20,000 bases of DNA from an uncultured Clostridia bacterium (lineage in GTDB: Bacteria > Bacillota_A > Clostridia > TANB77 > CAG-508), in contig CANQEA010000018.1 in assembly GCA_947594095.1 (NCBI GenBank), positions 1-20,000 on the forward strand, in the 5' to 3' direction. The notes beneath the pieces were generated by a model. It did no database searches, was not told where the DNA came from, and saw only the letters and a list, made by a program, of their open reading frames with translations. Shown here piece after piece: positions 6,605 through 13,709 of this stretch. The position numbers and the translations under genes are program-made. The stretch's first letter is position 1. Each line of letters begins with the position of its first letter.

Positions 6605-7945
6605 TTATGATTTTAATTTTAGAATACTTATAAAAAATCCATCATGATTTTCATTAGGATATACTTTTAAATATTTATCATTTATATATGTATAAAATGG
6701 ATGATTTTCTGGCAAATTTATTTTTTTAATTAAAAACTCTCTATTTTCTTTTAAAAATTCTTCTATAATCTCATCATTTTCATCTTTTAATATGCTACAG
6801 GTTGAGTAAACTAAAATACCTCCTTTTTTTAAATATTTTGAACATGTATTTAAAATTTGTTTTTGAATTTCTGTAATTTCTTTTACTTCCTCTTCAGTTT
6901 TTAGCCATTTTATATCTGGCTTCCTTCTAAGTACTCCGAGTCCTAAGCAAGGAACATCAAGTAGGATTTTATCGAATTTTTCTAAATATTTTTCATTTAA
7001 AATTGTCGCATCATTTTTTTCGGCTTGTATTATATCAGTTCCAAGCCTTTTACTATTTTCTCGTACTAATTTTACTCTATGTTCGTGAATGTCCCATGCT
7101 AAAATTTCACCTTTATTTTGCATAATTTCAGCAATATATGTAGTTTTTCCTCCTGGACTGCTACAACAATCTAAAACTTTTTCCCCTTGTTTTGGTTCAA
7201 GTAAAATTGCAGTTAAACCTGCTGATTCGTCTTGCACTGTAAATAAACCTTTTTTGAATTCTTCTAATTCTTCTATATTTGATACTTTTTGCAAATATAA
7301 AAAATCTTCTAAATTTCCATCTTCTACTACAATTCCTTTTTGCTCTATTTTTTCTCTTAATTTAGTTTTGTCTGTTTTTAAATTATTTATTCTAATTGAA
7401 ACTTTTGGAATAAAGTTTGAACATTTGCAAATTTCTTCTACTTCGCCTACACTTTTTTCTTCTAGTAATTTTTTTACAATCCATTCTGGCATAGATGTTG
7501 TTTTTGAAATTCTTTCTACATCATTTTTGATATCAAATAATTCTTTGTAGTCTTCTTTTTCTATTTTTCTTAAAATTGCATTTACAAAATTACTGCTACT
7601 TTGATGTCCATAGCGTTTAGCTAAATTAACTGCTTCATTTACAGCAGCAGACTTTGGAACCTTGTCCAAAAATATAATTTGATATGCTCCCATTCTTAAA
7701 ATATTTATTATCCATGTTGATATTTTTTTTAATTTTATTTTTGAATATTTTTTTATAATTTCATCTAAAGTAAGTTTCCATGTAATTGTTCCATAAACTA
7801 AAGTAGATATAAAGTTAATATCTACTTTAGTTAAATTTTCTTTGTTTATTTTTAATTCTTCTTTTAATGCAATATTTGAATATGCTTTTTCTTTATCTAC
7901 TTTATATAATGCTTTTAGAGCAGTATTTCTAGCTTTATCAATCAT
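6605..7945 (-). CDS. rsmB: 16S rRNA m5C967 methyltransferase RsmB
   Basis: S-adenosylmethionine-dependent methyltransferase that makes 5-methylcytosine in helix 31 of 16S rRNA. Residues 1 to about 140 are a NusB-like RNA-binding domain (ARNTALKALYKVDKEKAYSN, and SAAVNEAVNLAKRYGH near 100-113). The Rossmann domain carries the SAM loop LDCCSSPGGKT (258-268) and the two family cysteines in VPCLGLGVLRRKPDIKW (Cys333, product release) and YSTCSILKDEN (Cys383, nucleophile). Length 446 is normal for the family. AGGAG sits six bases before the ATG. It begins 37 bases downstream of the first DUF4143 ATPase and has no separate promoter that I can see, so it is probably co-transcribed with it. That places a housekeeping RNA-modification gene under an accessory-type promoter. 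In many Firmicutes rsmB instead follows fmt/priA. Confidence 0.95.
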   Translation of the reverse strand: MIDKARNTALKALYKVDKEKAYSNIALKEELKINKENLTKVDINFISTLVYGTITWKLTLDEIIKKYSKIKLKKISTWIINILRMGAYQIIFLDKVPKSAAVNEAVNLAKRYGHQSSSNFVNAILRKIEKEDYKELFDIKNDVERISKTTSMPEWIVKKLLEEKSVGEVEEICKCSNFIPKVSIRINNLKTDKTKLREKIEQKGIVVEDGNLEDFLYLQKVSNIEELEEFKKGLFTVQDESAGLTAILLEPKQGEKVLDCCSSPGGKTTYIAEIMQNKGEILAWDIHEHRVKLVRENSKRLGTDIIQAEKNDATILNEKYLEKFDKILLDVPCLGLGVLRRKPDIKWLKTEEEVKEITEIQKQILNTCSKYLKKGGILVYSTCSILKDENDEIIEEFLKENREFLIKKINLPENHPFYTYINDKYLKVYPNENHDGFFISILKLKS

Positions 7946-7982
7946 TATTTTCTCCTATTAATAGCTAATTATTTTTTTAATT

Positions 7983-9263
7983 TTAAGGTCGCAATGCTGT
8001 AATTGGTACAACATATACCCCATCTGGCCTTTTGTAAGCTGCATTTGAAAGTGCACATATTACACAAAGAATAGATGGTTCTTTACCGTTTTCTTGTTTT
8101 ATTTCTTCTTTTAATTTTATCAATTTTTTTGCTGCTTCATCGATTTTATTAGCACCAAGTTTTATTTCAAATGCACACCATTCTCCGTTTTCTAACTCTA
8201 TAACACTATCTATTTCTTTATTGTTATAATCTTGATAATGATAACATTTTGCATTAAAACTATCAGCATATATTTTTAAATCTCTTTCAACCAATGCTTC
8301 GAATAAAAATCCAAATGTATCTAAATCATTTATTAATTTTTCTTCTTCTTTTATATTGAGTAAAGAGCACGCCATAGAAGGGTCAGCGAAATGTCTCTTT
8401 TCTAGTTGTTTTACTCTTATTGAAGAACGAATTTTAGAAGAAAAAGGCTCGTCATTATCTAGTAAATATAATTTGTCAAATGCATTTAAGTATGAAGATA
8501 ATGTATCTATATCTATGTCCTCATTGTCTATTTCATTTATATCTTTTTTTAATGTCATATTTGATACTGTTGTGCTTTCGTTTCTAGCTAATGATTTTAA
8601 TAATAACTTAACTTTGTGTTTATCTCTATTTACTCCATCTAATCTTATTAAATCATCATCAATTATTAACTTTATATATTCTTCTATTGCCTCACTGGAA
8701 TCTTTTGGAGAATAACCTATATTAGCGGGCCATCCACCTCTAATAATTAAACCTGCAATTCTCTTTAAATCAACTTCTCCTGTTAATTTAGGTTCTAATT
8801 TACCATTGCATAGCTCCTTAAGTGATACATCACCTGTAGAATCTCCTGATTCATATAAACTCATAGTTCTTAAATATATTTTTCCATATCTTCCTGCTCC
8901 ACTATGTGATATTCCTTTTCTATTAGGTGTAGAAGAACCTGTTAAAATATACTGACCTTTTAGACCTGTTTTGTCAACATCAATTCTTATTTCATCCCAT
9001 AAGTTTGTGGCTTCTTGCCATTCATCAATTAATTTTGGCTTTTCTCCTTCTAAAATTAATCGAGGAGATATTTTTGCAAGTTCTACATTGTTAGATAATT
9101 CTCCAGTTGTCTTGTGCAAAAGAACTTCACTATTAGAATGATAACGCCCTGCCCATGTTTTGCCACAATATTTTGGACCTTCTATGCTAATAGCCCCAAA
9201 TAATTTTAAATAATGTTCTATCTTATCGTCAACAATTCTTCTTTTATAATTTTCTATTTTCAT
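7983..9263 (-). CDS. AAA ATPase with DUF4143 domain (ATPase 1)
   Basis: A 426-residue protein of the AAA_14/DUF4143 family, widespread in anaerobes but without an established function. Residues 27-37 form a Walker A loop (EGPKYCGKTWA), 76-83 a Walker B (PKLIDEWQ), and YILTGSSTP (105-113) the sensor-like strand. The middle holds an arginine-rich helical stretch including a winged-helix-like segment. The C-terminal DUF4143 region ends in a restriction-endonuclease-like core with Asp352, Glu366 and Lys368 (EIDSV, then FEIKLG), which fits an intact PD-(D/E)xK pattern. A perfect TTGACA-17-TATAAT promoter and four 23-bp repeats lie upstream. The ribosome site is AAGGG, about nine bases before the ATG. 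Downstream is rsmB. Nuclease or DNA-handling activity is possible from the fold, but not shown. Confidence 0.88.
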   Translation of the reverse strand: MKIENYKRRIVDDKIEHYLKLFGAISIEGPKYCGKTWAGRYHSNSEVLLHKTTGELSNNVELAKISPRLILEGEKPKLIDEWQEATNLWDEIRIDVDKTGLKGQYILTGSSTPNRKGISHSGAGRYGKIYLRTMSLYESGDSTGDVSLKELCNGKLEPKLTGEVDLKRIAGLIIRGGWPANIGYSPKDSSEAIEEYIKLIIDDDLIRLDGVNRDKHKVKLLLKSLARNESTTVSNMTLKKDINEIDNEDIDIDTLSSYLNAFDKLYLLDNDEPFSSKIRSSIRVKQLEKRHFADPSMACSLLNIKEEEKLINDLDTFGFLFEALVERDLKIYADSFNAKCYHYQDYNNKEIDSVIELENGEWCAFEIKLGANKIDEAAKKLIKLKEEIKQENGKEPSILCVICALSNAAYKRPDGVYVVPITALRP

Positions 9264-9303
9264 AATCTTTTTTCCCTTCTTAACACTTATATTTCATACT
9301 TTT

Positions 9304-9332
9304 ATTATACATTATTCCGTGGCTTTTGTCAA
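9304..9332 (-). promoter_or_regulatory. Consensus sigma-A promoter of DUF4143 ATPase 1
   Basis: Minus-strand TTGACA (9332-9327) and TATAAT (9309-9304) are both exact consensus hexamers with an optimal 17-bp spacer. Transcription would start near 9297, 34 bases before the ATG. The first copy of the 23-bp repeat covers the -35 box and most of the spacer. A protein bound there would block polymerase, so a strong promoter under repression is the simplest reading. Confidence 0.85.
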
Positions 9333-9405
9333 ATTCATTCAGTGGTATTTTTAATTTTTATTCCGTGACTTTTTTATTTTTCATTCCGTGACTTTTGAAA
9401 TTTTT
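9314..9405. repeat. Four tandem 23-bp repeats, likely operator array for ATPase 1
   Basis: Copies start at 9314, 9337, 9360 and 9383, with an exact 23-bp period. The core is ATTCCGTGRCTTTT; copies 3 and 4 are identical over 14 bases, copy 1 differs by one base (GGC for GAC), and copy 2 is degenerate (ATTCAGTGGTATTT). The remainder of each unit is AT-rich and poorly conserved. Copy 1 lies on the promoter and copies 3-4 run into the 3' end of the dehydrogenase gene, whose stop codon is at 9381-9383. Four copies without unique spacers, next to a promoter, suggest an operator rather than CRISPR or a mobile-element end. Confidence 0.8.
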
Positions 9406-10154
9406 CTTTGTTGCATATGGTATGTTATTTTACTAATCAATGTTGTTGGTGCTATTTTACTACCTAATCTTGCAAGCTTTACTTCGAGACCTGGCACAAT
9501 ATAAAACTTTCCTTCTTCTAGCTTTTCAATTGCATATTTTGCAACTTCCATACTACTTCTTTGTTTTAAATTAAACTTAACATTTGCAACTGTATCGAAA
9601 TTAGTTTTAACAGGTCCTGGACATAAAATACTTATTTTCACATTTTTAATTTTCTCTTTTTTTAATTCTTCTCTTATCGCTTCTGAAATTCTAACAATAT
9701 ATGATTTAGTTGCATAGTAAGTTGCCATAAGCGGACCTGGCATAAACCCTGCAATAGATGCAACATTTAAAATTTTTCCACTTTTTCTTTCTTTCATATC
9801 TGTTAAATATAATTTCATTAAAATATGATATGCAGTTATATTTGTATCTATCATTTTTAATTCTTTTTCTAAAGATGTTTTTGTAAAGTTTCCACAATCT
9901 CCAAAACCCGCATTATTAATTAGAATATCCACATCTTTTACACTTTTGTGTAATTCTATGCAGTTCTCAGAAATTGATAAATCCATTCCTATTGTTTCAA
10001 TTTTTACACCATTTTTTTGATTTAATTCTTCTGCTAAACTATTTAATTTTTCTATATCTCTTGCAACTAATACTAAATCATATTTTTTGCTTGCAAGTAC
10101 TCTTGCCATGTCCCTTCCTATTCCAGAAGATGCGCCAGTAATTAATGCTTTCAT
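9381..10154 (-). CDS. Short-chain dehydrogenase/reductase (classical SDR)
   Basis: NAD(P)-dependent oxidoreductase of 257 residues; the substrate cannot be read from sequence. The cofactor loop is TGASSGIG (6-13). Arg32 in LVARD, after the second strand, favours NADP(H). NNAG is at 80-83, and the catalytic set is Ser133 (NVASIAG) with Tyr146 and Lys150 (YYATK). LCPGPVKTNF follows, as in classical SDRs. The last 30 residues (ARLGSKIAPTTLISKITYHM) resemble the DltE/YqjQ group, which often acts on lipid or cell-envelope substrates, but this is weak. AGGAGGG overlaps the stop codon of ATPase 2, and only 10 bases separate the genes, so the two are translationally linked. Its 3' end contains part of the repeat array that controls the next gene. 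Confidence 0.92.
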   Translation of the reverse strand: MKALITGASSGIGRDMARVLASKKYDLVLVARDIEKLNSLAEELNQKNGVKIETIGMDLSISENCIELHKSVKDVDILINNAGFGDCGNFTKTSLEKELKMIDTNITAYHILMKLYLTDMKERKSGKILNVASIAGFMPGPLMATYYATKSYIVRISEAIREELKKEKIKNVKISILCPGPVKTNFDTVANVKFNLKQRSSMEVAKYAIEKLEEGKFYIVPGLEVKLARLGSKIAPTTLISKITYHMQQRKISKVTE

Positions 10155-10164
10155 TATGACCCTC

Positions 10165-11349
10165 CTAGTTTAATAACCAATCTAAAACATTTATCTTTTT
10201 TATCCCGTTAAAATCTGCTACTGGATCCATATCCATTGTAAGTATATATTTAGGATAATGATCTTTTATATTTTCTAATGATGCAAGTTCTCTATCTAAA
10301 GTTGCTTTATCTCTTGTTGTATATGCTACCTGAAAATAAGTAAATCCATCTTTATTTTCGGCTACAAAATCTATTTCCTTTTCGCCTGTTTTTCCTATAT
10401 ATACTTTATATCCTCTCCTTAATAGTTCAAGATATACAACATTTTCTAAAATACTACCTGCGTCCAAATTTCTTCTACCTAAAATGCTATATCTCATAGT
10501 TACATCAGTTGCATAATATTTTTCACCTGATTGTAAATACTGTTTTCCTTTTATATCAAATCTTGTTACTTTATTAAATATAAAACATTCAGTTAATGCC
10601 TCTAAATAACTTTCAACTGTGTGCACAGATATAGGTCTTCCATTTGAAGTTAATGTATCTGCTATTTTCTTCACAGATAAAATGTTTCCTATATTATCAA
10701 ACATAAATTTAGTAAGTGTTTTTAGCATTGAAATATCTGCTATTTTCTTTCTTTGTGCTACATCTTTTAATATTATTGTGTTGTATAATGCATCTAAATA
10801 TTCATCTATTCCTGATTCTTCTTTTATATTTAGAGCATATGGAAATGAACTTCTATTTACATATTTTAAATATAATTTTTCATCTGCTTCTTTTTCGTAG
10901 TAATTTACATATTCTTTAAAAGAGAGCGGATACATTTTTATTTCAATATATCTTCCTGTTAGCAAAGTTGCAAGCTCTCCTGATAATAAATATGCATTTG
11001 AACCTGTTATATATATATCAACATTTTTTATTATATATAAGCCATCAACTGCTTTTTGAAATTGTGGTATATTTTGTATTTCATCTAAAAAAACATAATA
11101 TTTTTTTTCATCTTTTATTTGTGTTTTTACATAGTCATATAATTCTTTATAGCTTTCAAATTCATTATCTGGATTTTCAAAGTTTATTGATATTATATGG
11201 TCGTTCTCTATTCCTATTTTTTTCAAATAATCAATATATAATTCAAATAATGTAGATTTTCCACATCGCCTTATTCCTGTTACAACTTTTATTAAATCTT
11301 TATCTTTCCATTTTTTTAGTTTTTCTAAATATTCTTTTCTTTCAATCAT
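10165..11349 (-). CDS. AAA ATPase with DUF4143 domain (ATPase 2)
   Basis: A 394-residue AAA_14/DUF4143 protein from a different branch than ATPase 1. Walker A is GIRRCGKST (25-33) and Walker B YYVFLDEIQNI (84-94); YITGSNAYLLSGELATLLTGRYI is the typical sensor and arginine region of this branch. A winged-helix-like stretch follows (ISVHTVESYLEALTECFIF), then DUF4143. In the C-terminal nuclease-like core Asp327 is present (KEIDFVA), but the ExK element reads FQVAY (near 338-342), so the catalytic Glu and Lys are missing. This Gln-Val form is common in this branch and suggests a binding rather than cutting role. A promoter at 11367-11395 and a dyad at 11395-11440 lie upstream; GAGAGGTGAG is the ribosome site. 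It leads a two-gene unit with the SDR. Confidence 0.88.
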   Translation of the reverse strand: MIERKEYLEKLKKWKDKDLIKVVTGIRRCGKSTLFELYIDYLKKIGIENDHIISINFENPDNEFESYKELYDYVKTQIKDEKKYYVFLDEIQNIPQFQKAVDGLYIIKNVDIYITGSNAYLLSGELATLLTGRYIEIKMYPLSFKEYVNYYEKEADEKLYLKYVNRSSFPYALNIKEESGIDEYLDALYNTIILKDVAQRKKIADISMLKTLTKFMFDNIGNILSVKKIADTLTSNGRPISVHTVESYLEALTECFIFNKVTRFDIKGKQYLQSGEKYYATDVTMRYSILGRRNLDAGSILENVVYLELLRRGYKVYIGKTGEKEIDFVAENKDGFTYFQVAYTTRDKATLDRELASLENIKDHYPKYILTMDMDPVADFNGIKKINVLDWLLN

Positions 11350-11366
11350 AATCTCACCTCTCTATT

Positions 11367-11395
11367 ATTATACACTATTTTATAAAAAATTGCAA
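11367..11395 (-). promoter_or_regulatory. Sigma-A-type promoter of DUF4143 ATPase 2
   Basis: Minus-strand TTGCAA (11395-11390) and TATAAT (11372-11367) with a 17-bp spacer. The -35 box is itself one of the repeated TGCAA elements and touches the edge of the large inverted repeat. Predicted start is near 11360, about 11 bases before the ATG, so the leader is very short; the ribosome site GAGAGGTGAG lies at its 5' end. Confidence 0.7.
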
Positions 11396-11440
11396 TGAAT
11401 TGCAATTTTTTTATTGTAATTGTAAAAAAGTGCAATTCAT
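11391..11440. repeat. Inverted repeat with TGYAA boxes, likely operator of ATPase 2
   Basis: Arms at 11395-11411 and 11424-11440 match at 16 of 17 positions (ATGAATTGCAATTTTTT against the complement of the right arm), with a 12-bp centre. TGCAA or TGTAA boxes occur at 11391, 11401, 11415, 11421 and 11431, most of them a multiple of 10 bp apart. The array overlaps the -35 box and extends upstream. It could also fold as a weak hairpin, but without a GC-rich stem it is a poor terminator. An operator is the better reading. Confidence 0.65.
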
Positions 11441-11508
11441 TTTAATTTGTAATAACATAAAAATGCATTTTGCATTATTCTTAATAAATATTGCTTTCCT
11501 ATTAATAT

Positions 11509-11557
11509 AAAAAAACGACATTATTAAAATACATTAACTTTGTCGCCTTTTTTATTT
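11509..11557 (-). terminator. Intrinsic terminator after oapA
   Basis: On the minus strand an A-run leads into GGCGACA, pairing with TGTCG followed by TTTTTTT; the intervening 20 bases are AT-rich and can extend the structure. It begins about 32 bases after the oapA stop. A-runs and T-runs on both sides would let it work in either direction. The loop is long for a strong terminator. Confidence 0.6.
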
Positions 11558-11589
11558 TTTAGTTAAAAAAAGTAAATTTAAAAACGTTA

Positions 11590-12141
11590 TTATTTTTCAC
11601 TTTTTCTACTAAACTTATTCATAACAATTCCTACTGTATGCACGATTTTTGTTGCATTTTTGTTTGCAATTTCTTTTCCAATTGCTTTTCCACCAACTGT
11701 TACAGATGCAACTAATGCACTTAATATAAATTGTATATTAAAAGATAATCCTATGCTTTGTGAAATTTTCATTGCAATTAACGCACTAATTGATCCACTT
11801 AAAACTCCACATATATCTCCAATTACATCTGCACAAACATTTGCAACTTTTGGTGCATTTTTTATTAATTTTAAAGAAGTTTTTGACCCTTCTGCCTTTT
11901 TTGTTGCTTTTGCATGAAATTCTTCTTCATTTGCAACAGTAACTGCAACTCCTATTATATCAAATAAAATTCCTATAAATATAACTAATAAAAGAATTAA
12001 AATAGCAGGAATTAAATTTAAATTTGTTATTCCATTTGTTGATATATAAGAAAAAACAATTGATAATACAAATGTTATAATAAATGCTTGTATATACCAA
12101 TAATTTTTATCTTTGTCTTTTTCTTTTTTCTTTGATTGCAT
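11590..12141 (-). CDS. oapA: OLE-associated membrane protein OapA
   Basis: A 183-residue membrane protein that, in characterised relatives, binds OLE RNA and anchors it at the cell membrane. Helices are visible at about 16-33, 37-60, 108-128 and 134-155. The hallmark segment between helices 2 and 3 is present: FDIIGVAVTVANEEEFHAKA (57-76), then a basic stretch (KKAEGSKTSLKLIKNAPKV) and ADVIGDICGVLSG. These match my memory of the OapA family, which is distantly related to the DUF21 membrane domain. The N-terminus is strongly basic (KKKEKDKDK). The ATG follows GGAGG by six bases and lies about 25 bases from the 3' end of the OLE RNA, so RNA and protein come from one transcript, as in Bacillus halodurans. 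A terminator follows. Identification rests on the combined protein motif and neighbour. Confidence 0.87.
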   Translation of the reverse strand: MQSKKKEKDKDKNYWYIQAFIITFVLSIVFSYISTNGITNLNLIPAILILLLVIFIGILFDIIGVAVTVANEEEFHAKATKKAEGSKTSLKLIKNAPKVANVCADVIGDICGVLSGSISALIAMKISQSIGLSFNIQFILSALVASVTVGGKAIGKEIANKNATKIVHTVGIVMNKFSRKSEK

Positions 12142-12164
12142 TCATTTCCTCCGTTTTATATACG

Positions 12165-12743
12165 AACCTAGATGGTAAAAGCCTAAGTAAATTTTACAGT
12201 TTAGGTCTAGTTGAATTTCTCTATTATCCGCTTAGTATTACTACTTTAGCCGTTTCCGTTTAAGGATAATAACTATAAAAAATAGCCACCAGATCGCCAC
12301 TTAAATCTGTACCTTAATCCTTAGACTTCCTTGTTTTTTTCAAAACAAACATCCTAGAAGTTTTCCTTAACATACTTTTTCGCCTCACTAGTCTTTTTTG
12401 CAAATATAGTTTCATAATTTAAAGTAAAATTTTCTTTGGCCAAAATCAAATTTTACCGAAATATAATTAATCCCAATATATTCACTCAAGACAGGCTACT
12501 CTATGTATATCGTGTCTTGGCACTCAACATAGGTTTCACTTAAAAATTTTTATAAATTTTTAAGCCTCAACGAACACAGGGATTCATATATATGCCATTA
12601 CATATTACCCTATATTCTTTACTCCCTAAATTCACACAAAACTGGCATTTCGCGCAAACTTAAGAAACTTCAACGGTGTGCCCTTTAGTGGATTTTTAGC
12701 CCCACCCTCGTAAGGAAAGTATGACTAGGATAATGCACCATCG
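12165..12743 (-). ncRNA. ole: OLE RNA (ornate, large, extremophilic)
   Basis: A stretch of about 580 bases without coding potential, much higher in local structure than its surroundings, directly upstream of oapA and with its own promoter. The 5' end (reading leftwards) carries GAGGGTGGGGCTAAAAATCC and then CCACTAAAGGGCACACCG and GTTGAAGT, a conserved block that I recognise from OLE RNAs. Several hairpins are visible: CAAGACA/TGTCTTG (12487-12519), an A/T-rich stem at 12539-12563, GTAAAATTT/AAATTTTAC near 12430-12460, and TTGTTTT/AAAACAA near 12330-12350. The ends can pair (GATGGT 12742-12737 with ACCATC 12176-12171). Length agrees with the roughly 600-base family norm. In B. halodurans this RNA with OapA supports growth under cold, ethanol and magnesium stress. 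RNase P RNA and tmRNA were considered and do not fit. Confidence 0.87.
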
Positions 12744-12749
12744 TTATAT

Positions 12750-12777
12750 ATTATACAGTATTTATAAAAATATTCAA
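12750..12777 (-). promoter_or_regulatory. Promoter of the OLE RNA-oapA unit
   Basis: Minus-strand TTGAAT (12777-12772) and exact TATAAT (12755-12750), 16 bases apart. The predicted start falls at 12743-12744, exactly at the GATGGTGC that opens the OLE RNA. Between this promoter and thymidylate kinase (12778-12887) I see only AT-rich spacer with no hairpin and no gene. Confidence 0.75.
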
Positions 12778-12887
12778 CTATTATTTTTGTTATTTTTTAC
12801 TTGATTTCGTTTTGGCAATTGTTTCCTTTTCTTATTTTTTTGTAAATTCTTTTATTTTCTTTAGTTTTCTTTTTAAATCTTGAAATT

Positions 12888-13562
12888 TTACTTAATATGT
12901 TTTATAAATTCTGTGTAAATTTCTTCATGTATATCTTCAATTGTTCTTATTTTATCATCTTTTACACATTTTATTTCAAACCAATTGTAATCTTTTGCAA
13001 CATCACATGCTGCATTGTAACTATCTATTAAATGGTCTTTGTTACTTTCATGTATATCTTTTTTGTTATCATGTGTAAATTTGTTTTCTCTATCTTTAAT
13101 TAGCTCTAAAGATTTTTCAACTGGCATATTTAAGAAAAATACCTCTGTTGGGACAGGTAATCCATATAAATTAAATTCAAAATCCCATAGCCAATCTAAA
13201 AATTTTTTTCTTTCTTCTTTGTCTTTTATTTTTCCAGCTTGATGTACCATATTAGCTGTTGTGTATCTGTCTGCTAATATAATTCCCCCATCTTCATAGT
13301 ATTTTTTATATCCTGTTTGGAATGTTGCATATCTGTCTGCTGCATAAAAAGTAGATGCAATATATGGGCTTATTTCTTGTGCATTTTTTCCAAATTCTCC
13401 TTCTAAATACATTTTAACAAGAGAAGAACTTCTACTTTCATAATTTGGGAAACTAACTGTTTTGTAATCTATTCCTTCCTTTGTTAATCTTTCTAACAAT
13501 TTATTAAATTGCGTTTGTTTTCCACTTCCATCTGTTCCATCTATTACAAACAATTTTCCCAT
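12888..13562 (-). CDS. tmk: Thymidylate kinase
   Basis: Phosphorylates dTMP to dTDP with ATP, for DNA precursor supply in the cytoplasm. The 224-residue protein starts MGKLFVIDGTDGSGKQTQ, with the P-loop GTDGSGKQT at 9-17. FPNYESRSS (about 41-49) and DRYTTANMVHQAGK supply the dTMP-binding Arg and the DRY motif. FFLNMPVEKSLELIKDREN forms the LID region. I chose the ATG at 13562, nine bases after GGAGG; a reading extended 20 codons upstream is only a lysine-rich artefact that overlaps the small gene before it. The stop of that small gene is one base before this ATG, so the two are coupled. The P-loop Gln-Thr-Gln, where many homologues have Thr-Thr-Gln, marks a subgroup seen in Clostridia. Transcription probably comes through from the promoter at 14686-14714. 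Confidence 0.93.
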   Translation of the reverse strand: MGKLFVIDGTDGSGKQTQFNKLLERLTKEGIDYKTVSFPNYESRSSSLVKMYLEGEFGKNAQEISPYIASTFYAADRYATFQTGYKKYYEDGGIILADRYTTANMVHQAGKIKDKEERKKFLDWLWDFEFNLYGLPVPTEVFFLNMPVEKSLELIKDRENKFTHDNKKDIHESNKDHLIDSYNAACDVAKDYNWFEIKCVKDDKIRTIEDIHEEIYTEFIKHIK

Positions 13563-13563
13563 T

Positions 13564-13692
13564 TTATTCTTCCTCCTTTTTTTCTTCCTTATCTTTTTCC
13601 TTATTTTCTTTATTTTTTGCAAGCATCTTGTTTATACTTTCAAGTATGTCTTCTGGACTTTCGTCAAATTCATCTTTAATTAAATTAAACAT
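13564..13692 (-). CDS. Small highly charged protein upstream of tmk
   Basis: A 42-residue reading frame, MFNLIKDEFDESPEDILESI at its N-terminus and almost only Lys and Glu after residue 26. AGGAG lies six bases before the ATG, and the stop codon is one base before the tmk start, so its last codons contain the tmk ribosome site. This tight arrangement supports real translation, possibly to drive tmk translation. The N-terminal half is a plausible amphipathic helix (FDESPEDILESINKML). I do not recognise a family. It could be merely a leader peptide. Confidence 0.6.
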   Translation of the reverse strand: MFNLIKDEFDESPEDILESINKMLAKNKENKEKDKEEKKEEE

Positions 13693-13709
13693 CTTTTTCT
13701 CCTTTTACT

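Noticed and set aside
9314..9405. CRISPR array
   Set aside because: The conserved core is only about 14 bases, the AT-rich remainder of each unit is 9 bases, one copy is degenerate, there are no cas genes, and a promoter lies inside the array.
11464..11476. ATGCATTTTGCAT small palindrome as terminator of oapA
   Set aside because: A 5-bp AT-rich stem is too weak, and a better terminator lies just before it in the direction of transcription at 11509-11557.
11542..11558. GTCGCCTTTTTTATTTT shared with 19730-19746
   Set aside because: A 17-base identity, but mostly a GC clamp and T-run of terminator type; at 19730 no pairing arm is found. No evidence of a mobile repeat.
12165..12743. RNase P RNA or tmRNA as identity of the structured RNA
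   Set aside because: No GAGGAAAGTC-type RNase P core and no tRNA-like acceptor end or tag reading frame are visible. The adjoining OapA-like gene and the length favour OLE.
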